Part shown: positions 33,383 through 41,545 of the stretch, one piece after another | Position numbering within the stretch: the stretch's first letter is position 1 | Layout of the letters: each line of letters begins with the position of its first letter | NCBI GenBank assembly: GCA_030427835.1 | Contig: JAUICN010000003.1 | Span: 164,965 to 228,964, forward strand | Direction: 5' to 3' | From: Polyangia bacterium | Lineage (GTDB): Bacteria > Myxococcota_A > Polyangia > Polyangiales > JAUICN01 | Length of the DNA stretch: 64,000 nucleotides | Notes under the pieces: model-generated | What the model was told of the DNA's origin: nothing | Seen by the model: the letters and a program-made list of their open reading frames with translations, nothing else | The model's database searches: none | Made by a program: the position numbers and the translations under genes

Positions 33383-34543
33383 CTAGGTTCCTGACGAATC
33401 TGAGAGGACGTTCTTCCAACGCCCCAGCAGACGGATCACAGCCCCTGAATCCAACACTGAATCGATCCGACGCCGGGCATCCAACAACGTCGACTCTTTC
33501 CCGGCAACGCACAACGCCGCCGCCCCATTCATGACCACGGCCACGCGTTGGGGCACCGGTTCTCCCCGGCACACTTGCAATGCAATGGCAGCGTTTTCTT
33601 CCGCATCACCGCCCGCAAGGCTTTCCACCCCCACCGATCCATCAAACCCGAAATCCGACGGTTGGAGTTCAAAGCGATGCACATGTCCCTTATCCCATTC
33701 CGCCACATGGGTGATACCCACAGGGGAAACCTCGTCCAATCCGCCAGCTCTCGACTCGCCAGCTCTCGATTCGCCAGCTGGCGACTCGCCTGCGTTAGAA
33801 TCTCCGACAGTTGCCCCTTCTCCGTGCACCACCCAGGCCCGGGTCACGCCAAGCCCGCCCAGCACCCGGGCCATTTGCTCCACGCGGTCCGGGTCATACA
33901 CACCAAGAAGCTGATGGGTCGCACCCAATGGATTTGCAAGGGGCCCCACCAAGTTGAACAGCGTGCGAACCGTCAAAGCACGCCGAACGGGCGCCACGTG
34001 CCCCATGGCAGAATGGAACCGTGGCGCAAAGAAAAACCCAATCCCCACTTCACGCAGGCTGCGCATGACCGCCTGAGGCCCAGGGTCCACCGCAACCCCA
34101 AGGGCCTCCAGGAGATCGGCGCTGCCCGATCGGGAGGAAACCGCGCGATTGCCATGCTTGGCCACGGGAACGCCGCAGGCCGCCACAACCATGGCCACCA
34201 CCGTAGAGATATTGAAAGATCCCGAACCATCCCCACCTGTCCCGCAGGTGTCGAGCAGCACCGGGAAGTCATTCCCAGGGGCTTGCACACCCAACACGCC
34301 ACTATCCCGACATTGTTGCCGCAGGGTACGCGCGACCGTAGTCAACTCCTCGTCCGTTTCGCCACGAATCGCCATCCCCACCAGCAACGCACCGATATAC
34401 GCCGGTTCAAGTTCCCCGCGAAGAATCAGAGAAACCACCGTTTCCATCGTATGCCTCTCAAAGGCACGTCCCTCCATCACATCCGACATCCATCGTGAAC
34501 GGACATCACGATCCGGAATGGAGAGTTCACCGCTCTCGCTCAT
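33383..34543 (-). CDS. trpD: anthranilate phosphoribosyltransferase with in-frame repeat insert
   Basis: A 386-residue enzyme, about 40 longer than usual, that joins anthranilate to PRPP. The PRPP and metal sites are clear: DTCGTGGDGSGSFNISTV, VPVAKHGNRAVSSRSGSADLLEALG and NLVGPLANP. In normal enzymes a short VVHGxGLDE loop follows. Here it is expanded to VVHGEGATVGDSN, then three to four AGESR-type pentads, then GGLDEVSP, produced by a 15-bp tandem repeat (33746-33790). The catalytic residues flank but are not interrupted by the insert. Its start overlaps the trpG stop by 4 bases. Confidence 0.94.
   Translation of the reverse strand: MSESGELSIPDRDVRSRWMSDVMEGRAFERHTMETVVSLILRGELEPAYIGALLVGMAIRGETDEELTTVARTLRQQCRDSGVLGVQAPGNDFPVLLDTCGTGGDGSGSFNISTVVAMVVAACGVPVAKHGNRAVSSRSGSADLLEALGVAVDPGPQAVMRSLREVGIGFFFAPRFHSAMGHVAPVRRALTVRTLFNLVGPLANPLGATHQLLGVYDPDRVEQMARVLGGLGVTRAWVVHGEGATVGDSNAGESPAGESRAGESRAGGLDEVSPVGITHVAEWDKGHVHRFELQPSDFGFDGSVGVESLAGGDAEENAAIALQVCRGEPVPQRVAVVMNGAAALCVAGKESTLLDARRRIDSVLDSGAVIRLLGRWKNVLSDSSGT
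33746..33790. repeat. 15-bp tandem repeat, in frame within trpD
   Basis: Plus-strand units are AGCTCTCGACTCGCC, AGCTCTCGATTCGCC and AGCTGGCGACTCGCC, with decayed copies on both sides (33731-33745 and 33791-33805). Read on the coding strand each gives five residues of the AGESR/AGESP type. The run lengthens a surface loop between conserved blocks of the enzyme. Confidence 0.85.
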
Positions 34544-35130
34544 CGCTGTCCCCGTTCGCCGCCATGTGCAAGAAAACTACCCAAAAGCGCGTGCCCATGC
34601 TCCGTCAAAAAAGATTCCGGATGAAACTGGACCCCTGCCACCGGATGATGGCGATGGCGCACCCCCATCAACTCCCCATCCTGCGTCCATGCGCAACGTT
34701 CCAGTACCTCTGGAATCGGCTCTTCCACGATCAGGGAATGGTATCGCGTGGCGGTAAAGGGCGAAGGAAATCCCGAAAAACACCCCCGTCCATCATGGAG
34801 CACAGAGGAGGTGCGACCATGCATCAATCGCGGAGCACGGATCACCCGAGCGCCAAAGGCCTCAGAAATCACCTGGTGTCCAAGACATACCCCCAAAATA
34901 GGAACCTCACCGGCCATTTCTCGAACCACATCCAGACAAATTCCTGCGTCTTTCGGAGCTCCAGGCCCGGGAGACAGCAAAACTCGGTCGTATCGCCCAG
35001 CGCGTAGCTTCGGCACGTCCGTCGCATCGTTGCGAAACACGTCCACTTCCGCTCCCAACTCCCACAGGTACTGAACCAAATTGTAGGTAAAGGAATCGTA
35101 ATTGTCGATGACTGCCACTCGAACTGCCAT
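34540..35130 (-). CDS. trpG: anthranilate synthase glutamine amidotransferase subunit (TrpG/PabA)
   Basis: A 196-residue class I glutamine amidotransferase that supplies ammonia to TrpE (or PabB). The triad is Cys82 (ILGVCLGHQVISEAFG), His170 and Glu172 (VQFHPESFLTEHG). The start MAVRVAVIDNYDSFTYNLVQYL is typical, so ATG 35130 is chosen over an upstream start. trpE is not adjacent: the gene before it runs the other way. It may therefore serve both anthranilate and p-aminobenzoate synthesis. It is the first gene of a tightly overlapped trpG-trpD-trpC unit. Confidence 0.93.
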   Translation of the reverse strand: MAVRVAVIDNYDSFTYNLVQYLWELGAEVDVFRNDATDVPKLRAGRYDRVLLSPGPGAPKDAGICLDVVREMAGEVPILGVCLGHQVISEAFGARVIRAPRLMHGRTSSVLHDGRGCFSGFPSPFTATRYHSLIVEEPIPEVLERCAWTQDGELMGVRHRHHPVAGVQFHPESFLTEHGHALLGSFLAHGGERGQR

Positions 35131-35172
35131 GGATGTAGCGTAGCAGCGCAGAACCATCTAAAACAGGAGACC

Positions 35173-36435
35173 ATGGACAGATCGAAGAAACCCCAGGCCC
35201 CGAGCCCAAATCCACCCGCTCCCGCAAAGCCACCACTGCCCCACCAGGCGCCCAAAAACCGAGCACGTTCCATTCGGGATTTGCGTCCCAAGGGGGCCAG
35301 TCGGGTATCTTCGGTACCACCTCCCCTACATCCCACTCCACAGGAAGGTGCCCCTTCCCCTTCCATGGCGCCACACTCTCCCGCCGCGGGGGTTCATCCA
35401 GCGGGCACCCCAGCCCCAGGACATCAAGCTGCGGGGTTTCATGCTCCAGGTTCCCATCCATCCCAAGGGAACCAACCCCAGGCACCTCAACCTCACGCGG
35501 TCCAGCCCCACATCAACCACCCCACCGCTCCGCGGTGGCCGTCACCCCACGCGCCCCAGCCCCCCACCTTTGAAGACATCACTGGGATAAGCTCGGAAGA
35601 ACTGGGTCAGGGAAAATCCATGCGTTGGATCGCCGCGATCGCTGTGGGCGCCATCATCGGTGCAGCCGTTGGAATGGGAGGGCACAGCGTCTGGCAACAA
35701 CGCCGGCTCTACGACCGCGCCATTCAAGACGCCTCCAGTCTCGTGGGTACCGTAAAGACAAGTCAAGAGGTTCTCAAGAAGGCCACAGCCCACATCACTT
35801 CAGCCACCCATGCCATTGCATCGGAACAGCCCACCGTCGCCTATTCCGATCTGGAAAAGCTTCGTGCCCTGGAAAACCCATTTCGAAGCACCCATTTCAG
35901 CCGAAAACTGTACTACGCCCTCGCCCCAGAAACCGTCGATCTTCTGTTTCGCTATTTCATCGACGTGCAAAAGGCCTTTGACCAGTTTCAAGCCGTGGCG
36001 CGTGCGACCCTTCCCGATTCCAAGAAAGCCGAACTCGACGACGCACTGGCACAGGCGGCAGGTGGCGGCCTTCCAGACGTTGGCTGCGTGCCCGGGGGGA
36101 GCCAAGAGCCCACCTGTGAGCTGGTCTTTCTCGGCTCCCGTTCGGGAAACAAAGTCGAAGTGCGGCTAAGAAAAACCTCAAAACAAAACCGCTCCAAGGC
36201 ATTGGCTGAAAGTTGGGAAGCCCTATCGGAAGGGCCCGCAGATCACGTATTGGTCGTGGATCCACGCCGCAGCCGAGGCGTCCTGGGCACCGCTACCACC
36301 GCATTGGATCGCTACAAAACCGAACTCACACAAGCGGCTCTCACCCTGACCCAAGCCACCGATCAAGAAGAGCGCCTGATCAAGGAGCTGAACATCGCAG
36401 CCGATCTCAAAACACTGTCAAACACGGGTGGATAG
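35173..36435 (+). CDS. membrane protein with long Pro/His-rich cytoplasmic tail
   Basis: A 420-residue protein without a recognised family. Residues 1-145 are rich in Pro, Ala, His and Gln. Part of this (codons at 35389-35523) has a five-residue rhythm: GVHPA, GTPAP, GHQAA, GFHAP, GSHPS, QGNQP, QAPQP, HAVQP, HINHP. One transmembrane helix follows (about 152-170, WIAAIAVGAIIGAAVGMGG). A helical, probably periplasmic domain (about 175-420) comes next, with a short beta section around CVPGGSQEPTCELVFLG whose two cysteines may form a disulfide. It is divergent from trpG. Confidence 0.7.
   Translation: MDRSKKPQAPSPNPPAPAKPPLPHQAPKNRARSIRDLRPKGASRVSSVPPPLHPTPQEGAPSPSMAPHSPAAGVHPAGTPAPGHQAAGFHAPGSHPSQGNQPQAPQPHAVQPHINHPTAPRWPSPHAPQPPTFEDITGISSEELGQGKSMRWIAAIAVGAIIGAAVGMGGHSVWQQRRLYDRAIQDASSLVGTVKTSQEVLKKATAHITSATHAIASEQPTVAYSDLEKLRALENPFRSTHFSRKLYYALAPETVDLLFRYFIDVQKAFDQFQAVARATLPDSKKAELDDALAQAAGGGLPDVGCVPGGSQEPTCELVFLGSRSGNKVEVRLRKTSKQNRSKALAESWEALSEGPADHVLVVDPRRSRGVLGTATTALDRYKTELTQAALTLTQATDQEERLIKELNIAADLKTLSNTGG
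35389..35523. repeat. 15-bp-period coding repeat (nine pentapeptides)
   Basis: Nine consecutive 15-base blocks in codon register encode pentapeptides of the pattern (G/Q/H)-x-(H/P/Q)-x-(P/A/S). Nucleotide identity between blocks is low (GGG or GGT/GGA starts, CAT at the third codon in several), so the array is old. It lies in the Pro-rich tail before the membrane helix. Confidence 0.55.
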
Positions 36436-36483
36436 GCACATCGAATCGACCTAGACACGTGGGCCGACGCGAACAGGGAAAGC

Positions 36484-37413
36484 TCAGGAGTGCAACATCC
36501 GCTCGATATGTTGGAGCGTATTGAGATCTCGTACGGAAGATTGAACGGAGCGTCTGCGCCAGGAGCGCACGAAATTGCCAAACACCTCGTGCACACCCTC
36601 CATGCCCATCAGGGAGCTTGAAGAAATCTGCTGCACCACCCGAGAGGGCAACATCATCTGCTGCCGATCGTAGAGCGAAGCGATCCAACGTAGCCAGTCC
36701 ACGCGATGCTCCTGGATCGCCAACCGAACCGCATAGTGCGCCACAATCTCCACCTGACCGGAATCAAACACTTCACCGGCCGCCACCCGCTCTTCCATAT
36801 CGTCAGCTACCATGCGCAGCACCTGGGCCATTTCATCCCACCGCTCCCGTTGAAGGGCGCGCTCAAGCACTTCCCCCACAAGCTTCAGCCTCCAGGTACT
36901 CTGGGGCTGCATGGACGTTACGGTTTCCTCCTGGGCAAGCCTCTGGGCACCGCAGTGGGGACAGGACAAAGAACCATCCGGCACGGCACTGCCACAACGA
37001 TTGCAAAGTTGAAAACGGCTGGTCACGGGTCGACCCACACCATCCGCAAGGGCCGCTCGGTCATTGGGTATCCCCGGCTCAGGCATGCCGCCGGGTTCCA
37101 CACGGCTTACGGATTCCAACTGGGGGCGGTTCCCGGACTCTTCCACAAGCACGACCTCCTGGGCCCCCACCCGAATACGGTCCCCGTGTTGCAACACCAC
37201 GGGCCCCTGAACCCGTTCACCGTTGACGCGAACCCCGTTGCGACTGCCCAGGTTCTCCAGAAGAACCCGATCGGCCTCCACAAGCAAGCGGGCGTGGTGC
37301 CGGGATACAAGCGGATCTTCCACCGTAATATCACACTCAGGGCTCCGCCCGAGGGTGACCTCCGGTCCTGACAAATCCACTTCATATAGGAACAAACGCA
37401 GTCGAAAACGCAC
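36484..37413 (-). CDS. FHA-domain protein with zinc ribbon
   Basis: A 309-residue protein. The N-terminal FHA domain (1-90) has the phosphothreonine-binding motifs VTLGRSPECDI, VSRHHARL and LENLGSRNGVRVNG. A linker follows, then a zinc ribbon CNRCGSAVPDGSLSCPHCG (about 137-155, four cysteines) and a helical C-terminal domain without known match. FHA proteins read Ser/Thr kinase signals, which Myxococcota use widely; the kinase partner is not here. It converges on the preceding membrane-protein gene with a 48-base gap. Confidence 0.85.
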   Translation of the reverse strand: MRFRLRLFLYEVDLSGPEVTLGRSPECDITVEDPLVSRHHARLLVEADRVLLENLGSRNGVRVNGERVQGPVVLQHGDRIRVGAQEVVLVEESGNRPQLESVSRVEPGGMPEPGIPNDRAALADGVGRPVTSRFQLCNRCGSAVPDGSLSCPHCGAQRLAQEETVTSMQPQSTWRLKLVGEVLERALQRERWDEMAQVLRMVADDMEERVAAGEVFDSGQVEIVAHYAVRLAIQEHRVDWLRWIASLYDRQQMMLPSRVVQQISSSSLMGMEGVHEVFGNFVRSWRRRSVQSSVRDLNTLQHIERMLHS

Positions 37414-37641
37414 CCGTTACCCCCAAGCGATCCCCCAAACAACCTGTTCGATCTATGTTTTGGCGCACCTACCCCGTGAACACCGCCCATCCCTAGTGTA
37501 GGCATCCTTCGGTTCACCCGTCAAAGGCTAGGCGAGCCAGGCCAGGTCAATTGTGGCCGATCCATTCCCAGAAACAGCCATCATCTCCATATCCTACGAC
37601 AACCAGTGGAGTTCCCTTCCCTCCGGCAGTACTCTAGTCCC

Positions 37642-37878
37642 ATGGACGAAGGTCAGGCACAGGGGATCCTCCAGTCAGCGTTCGATCGCCATGTAACACC
37701 CCTTCTGGACCGGGATCAGGGTGCTGTATCAATCGTGAGCATCAAAAAACAGATCGTCACCCTCCGGCTGGAAGGTGCGTGCAGGGGTTGCCCTGGGAAG
37801 AAATACACACTGCAGTCTATCCTGGAACCCACATGCAAGGCGGCACTGGGAGACGATGTCCGGGTCGCGCTGGTCTAG
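37642..37878 (+). CDS. NifU-like C-terminal domain protein (Fe-S carrier)
   Basis: A 78-residue stand-alone NifU C-terminal domain. The diagnostic cysteine pair is in LEGACRGCPGKKYTLQ (CxxC, near residues 46-49). The flanking helices match too (AFDRHVTPLLDRDQGAVSIVSI and ILEPTCKAALGDDVRVALV). Such small proteins hold a labile 4Fe-4S cluster and hand it to target enzymes. ATG 37642 gives the usual compact domain. It converges on the next gene with a 4-base overlap. The 228 bases before it (37414-37641) hold nothing identifiable. Confidence 0.85.
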   Translation: MDEGQAQGILQSAFDRHVTPLLDRDQGAVSIVSIKKQIVTLRLEGACRGCPGKKYTLQSILEPTCKAALGDDVRVALV

Positions 37879-38672
37879 GCGTCAGGCGAGATTTCGCCGG
37901 TTTTCCAAGAATCCGGATCCTCCTCAATCAAACCGCAAAACAGCAACGTGCCACCTGCAACCACCCCAGGCATGAACAACATACCCAAAACGGGAATGCC
38001 CATCAGCACGGACGCCACCAGCCCAAAACCTAGAACTTCCCCAGGATAGGCAGCCAAAAACGATACCCTCCGAGAAAGGGGCCAGTTTCTCCGGGCGGCA
38101 GGCCAATCCAGCATATCCACCGACCAAAACAGAGCCGTGATACCCAATCCAACCACGGATCCTAGCACCTGACCGACTCCAGGGATGAAAACACCTGCAA
38201 GCGTTGTGGCCACAAGGCTACCCAGGTACACCGCCACCTTGCCCCCTTCCAGCCCCACGGTCCGCAGAATATCCTTAAGCAAATCCCCCATGGAAAAGGG
38301 CCGCACCGGCAGGACCCCAAGGGATTGCTCCACCTGTTGGCTGAGCCAGTCGTTGAACGGAGCAAACACGATCAACGACAGAATCGACGTCCCGGTGGCC
38401 ACTCCTCCCAACCCCAGCAAATAAAAAAGCCACTTCGACAATCCCCTTAGAAAACGCCCCCCCCAGGAACCCTCCTCGTTTAGATCCGGCCAGAGCTGTA
38501 GGAAAGCCGCCTCTCCCCAATGAAAAAGAGCCGCCACACCCAGCACAAAAATAAGCAGGGAAATCAACATGGGGATCACCCATGCGCGAAGCAACGAAGG
38601 TTGTGTAAAGAAGACCAGCCTTAGCCCCAGTAAAGGAGCCTGCCAGCCTGACACGGTTGCACGGAGCGCCAA
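37875..38672 (-). CDS. EI24/CysZ-like integral membrane protein
   Basis: A protein of about 265 residues with four to six hydrophobic segments, including PMLISLLIFVLGVAALF, WLFYLLGLGGVATGTSILSLIVFAPFND, VATTLAGVFIPGVGQVLGSVVGLG and VASVLMGIPVLGMLFMPGVVAGG. The FAPFNDWLSQQVE segment and overall pattern fit the EI24/CysZ family, one member of which transports sulfate in E. coli. Substrate use here is not shown. I place the start at a TTG (38672) with GAGGGA just upstream, overlapping the MCE gene by 7 bases. A GTG at 38654 is an alternative. Its position behind an MCE gene may mean envelope transport. Confidence 0.7.
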   Translation of the reverse strand: MALRATVSGWQAPLLGLRLVFFTQPSLLRAWVIPMLISLLIFVLGVAALFHWGEAAFLQLWPDLNEEGSWGGRFLRGLSKWLFYLLGLGGVATGTSILSLIVFAPFNDWLSQQVEQSLGVLPVRPFSMGDLLKDILRTVGLEGGKVAVYLGSLVATTLAGVFIPGVGQVLGSVVGLGITALFWSVDMLDWPAARRNWPLSRRVSFLAAYPGEVLGFGLVASVLMGIPVLGMLFMPGVVAGGTLLFCGLIEEDPDSWKTGEISPDA

Positions 38673-38679
38673 GAATCCC

Positions 38680-40164
38680 TCACTGCCCCAGGGATGCTGC
38701 GCCCGCAAAAGGAAGGATGGACTTGAGGTCCTTGTCGTTAAACTGAAGCATCGCTCCCAAGAAGTAGTCTCGGGAGGCCACATTCAGGGTGTCATCCACG
38801 CCCGCAATCAACCACATGCGTTGAACCAACTCCATGGCAAGACGTGTGCGCAACCGAGGGTAGGCCTTTTGGCCAAAGGCAAACAGGTCCGACTGTATTT
38901 CCAGCTTGTCCCTCAGCAAATGCAAATCCAAGCCAACCCCACCTTCCGACTCCATGATTCCGAAACGGATGGTGGCTGCATGAATACGCTTGGCAAACAT
39001 CAAAGAGAAACGAAACGCGTCCCGGGTCATGATTCGGGTTTCCTGGTAGGAACTGGGCTCCCCCTCTGCGGGAGGGCTCCGCCTCACCGTCGTCTGCAGC
39101 ACCTCGGTAAGTCCCCTGGGATCGTCCACAAGCTGAATCAGGTAATAACGGTCTTCACGTGGTTTGAGCTGAATCGAAACAAAATTCTTGAATGAAGCAC
39201 TCAACAAGTTGTACTCGCTACGCAGTCCCACAATCGTCTGCAAACGGGCGATGGGGCGCACAAAACTACCCACGTCCTCCACCACGCCCTGCACCTCATC
39301 TGCGATGGCACTATCGGAAGTAAGCCGACCGACAGTTCCCTCACCTCGGGCGGTTCGCCCAGTCACAGTCTTAATATCCCCAAGTACCTCCTCCAGTTGG
39401 TGAGACGCCCGATTAATAGACGACAGGGACGCAGACACATCAGACCCCGCCTGAGTTAACCCATCCCTGTTTGTGCCAATAATACTGCGAACATCCGCCG
39501 TGAGAGCTTCCACGTTCTCAAGCGCACGTACCAGCTTTGGTCCGGCAGCCTCGGTGGTCTGCTCAATATTCGAAAGAGATCGCCCAACCACCTCCTCATT
39601 CGTCTGAATGGTGCGGTTGATCGCCTCCAGGGCCTGGCTAAGATTGCTTAACGCCTCCGACATCTGCCGGCCACCCTCATCGGTGCCAAACACTTGCTCC
39701 ATTTGATACGCGATCTTCTGTACCGAATCCGCCGTCTTCCCCACGCTTTGCAAGATCGCGTCCGTGGAAGGGGCGCTTTCGGCCGAAAGCAGCTGCGACC
39801 CATCGCCTAGGGGCTCCCCAGCAGGCAAGCCCGGATCGATCACAAGAATCGACTCGCCAAGAATCGACGCACTGCGTTTGGCCACGGTCGCCCCTTCATA
39901 CACGGGAACACCCTCGTCCAATCGAATGTCCACCCGCGCCACATTTCCGTCCAAGGAAATATCGCCGATATAGCCCACCTGAATGCCCGCAATCACCACG
40001 CGGGACTTGGGAACCAGCCCCTGGGCATCGTCAAACAAAACCCATACGCCATAGTTCCGGTCCCCCGAGGACTGTTCATCCACGAAACGGTACACCGCGT
40101 AACCTACACTTAAGACGAGTACGACCAAAAGGCCGACCTTCGCCGATTTCCAAACATCGGACAT
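38680..40164 (-). CDS. MCE/MlaD-family lipid-transport protein
   Basis: A 494-residue protein. One N-terminal transmembrane helix (about 8-27, VGLLVVLVLSVGYAVYRFV) is followed by an MCE domain (about 38-115; VWVLFDDAQGLVPKSRVVIAGIQVG and the KRSASILGESILVIDPG stretch). A long helical coiled-coil region (about 130-290) and a C-terminal beta-rich domain (about 300-494, RYYLIQLVDDPRGL, AATIRFGIMESEGGVGLDL, RTRLAMELVQRMWLIAGVDD) come next. MCE proteins form rings that move phospholipids across the periplasm. The ATPase and permease partners (MlaF/MlaE) are not in the window. It is divergent from manC. Confidence 0.88.
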   Translation of the reverse strand: MSDVWKSAKVGLLVVLVLSVGYAVYRFVDEQSSGDRNYGVWVLFDDAQGLVPKSRVVIAGIQVGYIGDISLDGNVARVDIRLDEGVPVYEGATVAKRSASILGESILVIDPGLPAGEPLGDGSQLLSAESAPSTDAILQSVGKTADSVQKIAYQMEQVFGTDEGGRQMSEALSNLSQALEAINRTIQTNEEVVGRSLSNIEQTTEAAGPKLVRALENVEALTADVRSIIGTNRDGLTQAGSDVSASLSSINRASHQLEEVLGDIKTVTGRTARGEGTVGRLTSDSAIADEVQGVVEDVGSFVRPIARLQTIVGLRSEYNLLSASFKNFVSIQLKPREDRYYLIQLVDDPRGLTEVLQTTVRRSPPAEGEPSSYQETRIMTRDAFRFSLMFAKRIHAATIRFGIMESEGGVGLDLHLLRDKLEIQSDLFAFGQKAYPRLRTRLAMELVQRMWLIAGVDDTLNVASRDYFLGAMLQFNDKDLKSILPFAGAASLGQ

Positions 40165-40304
40165 AAGGAGGCGCGAAGCGTAGGTTGCCCGGGCCGCCAG
40201 GGCAAGAGCGTATGCAGCAATGCCTGCCCGTCGACCAGGTGCGTCATGGATTCCAGGCCCGCCCTATCGTTGCAAAAACGACTCCGAGCGCACACAGTCT
40301 GCCG

Positions 40305-41495
40305 GTGCAAACATCCCAGGCGTACGCGGTGATCATGGCTGGAGGTTCAGGAACACGGTTCTGGCCCGCATCCAGGAAGGGTCACCCCAAGCAGCTCCTT
40401 TCCCTCGTCCAGAACCACCACGTGGACAACCCCGGAGCCGATCGCCCTTCAGGGCCCTCAGACGCCCCTCAGCCCGCTCCCACCGCGGCCGAAACCCTGA
40501 TTGGCGCTACGGTGCGCCGTCTCAGGGCCCTCGTGGACCCCAGCAACATCCTGATCGTCACCACGGAGGCTCTCCGCGAGGCCACCCAACAAGCCATTCC
40601 GGATATCCCTTCCGAAAACATTCTTGGGGAACCGGCAGGTCGCAATACCGCTCCCTGTTTGGGCTGGGCATGCCAACACATCCTACGCCGGGATCCGGAG
40701 GCCACCGTCGCGGCCCTACCCGCCGATCAACACGTCGTCGACGAAGCCGCCTTTGTGCACACCCTCAGGGCTGCCTTTGAGGCCACCCAGCACAAGAGGA
40801 TCGTGGTCGTTGGCGCCAAACCCACCCGGCCCGATACCGGTTATGGCTATATCGAAGTTGGAGACTCACTAGAGGCCGCCACAACCGTTGAGATCTCTGA
40901 AACAAACACATCGCCTGGCCCTAGAGCTCCCCGGGAAGTTCAGCGGTTTGTGGAAAAACCCAATCTCGAAAAGGCCAAAACCTACCTCGAAACCGGGAAC
41001 TACCTATGGAACACTGGAATGTTCTTTTTCAGGGCATCCAACATGGTCGCCTCCATCGGGGAACACCTCCCCCAACTGGCGCAACAGCTCATCCCCCTGG
41101 CCACCGTGCCCCCTGAGGAGGAGCAGGCCTGCATTCAGCAGATCTATGACCAGGTCACCCCAGTCTCCATCGATCATGGGGTCATCGAGAAAGAAACATC
41201 CCTTGCGGTCATTCCTTCAGAGTTTGGGTGGTCGGACCTGGGCACCTGGACCACGGCCTGGGAACTTTCTGAAAAGGACACCGCACAGAACAATAGGCGC
41301 CCCCGCACCGTGCACCTCGACAGCCGTGGCAACCATATCTCGGCAGATCCCCAAAAGTGGGTCGCCATGGTTGGTGTCACCGACTTGGTGGTGGTGGATA
41401 CCCCAGATGCCCTGCTCATCATCCCCAGGGAACAATCCCAAAAAGTTCGTGACGTGGTGGACGCACTCAAAGAACAAGAATCCAAAAGCCTATAG
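40305..41495 (+). CDS. manC: mannose-1-phosphate guanylyltransferase
   Basis: A 396-residue nucleotidyltransferase making GDP-mannose. The signature is AVIMAGGSGTRFWPASRKGHPKQLL. Further motifs are VTTEALREATQQAIPD, LGEPAGRNTAPCLGWA, VAALPADQHV, VVVGAKPTRPDTGYGYIEVG, VEKPNLEKAKTYL, NYLWNTGMFFFRAS and PSEFGWSDLGTW. It has a Pro/Ala-rich insert of about 20 residues after the first motif. It is a single-function form without the C-terminal phosphomannose isomerase domain. The start is most likely GTG 40305, ten codons before the signature Met. manB follows after 50 bases. Confidence 0.93.
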   Translation: MQTSQAYAVIMAGGSGTRFWPASRKGHPKQLLSLVQNHHVDNPGADRPSGPSDAPQPAPTAAETLIGATVRRLRALVDPSNILIVTTEALREATQQAIPDIPSENILGEPAGRNTAPCLGWACQHILRRDPEATVAALPADQHVVDEAAFVHTLRAAFEATQHKRIVVVGAKPTRPDTGYGYIEVGDSLEAATTVEISETNTSPGPRAPREVQRFVEKPNLEKAKTYLETGNYLWNTGMFFFRASNMVASIGEHLPQLAQQLIPLATVPPEEEQACIQQIYDQVTPVSIDHGVIEKETSLAVIPSEFGWSDLGTWTTAWELSEKDTAQNNRRPRTVHLDSRGNHISADPQKWVAMVGVTDLVVVDTPDALLIIPREQSQKVRDVVDALKEQESKSL

Positions 41496-41545
41496 ATCCA
41501 CGATTTTGGCTCGAAACAGGGTCACCCATCCACTAGGGTTTGGCC

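Noticed and set aside
35389-35523. CRISPR array
   Set aside because: The units are adjacent, coding and only 15 bases long, without spacers; no cas genes are present in the window.
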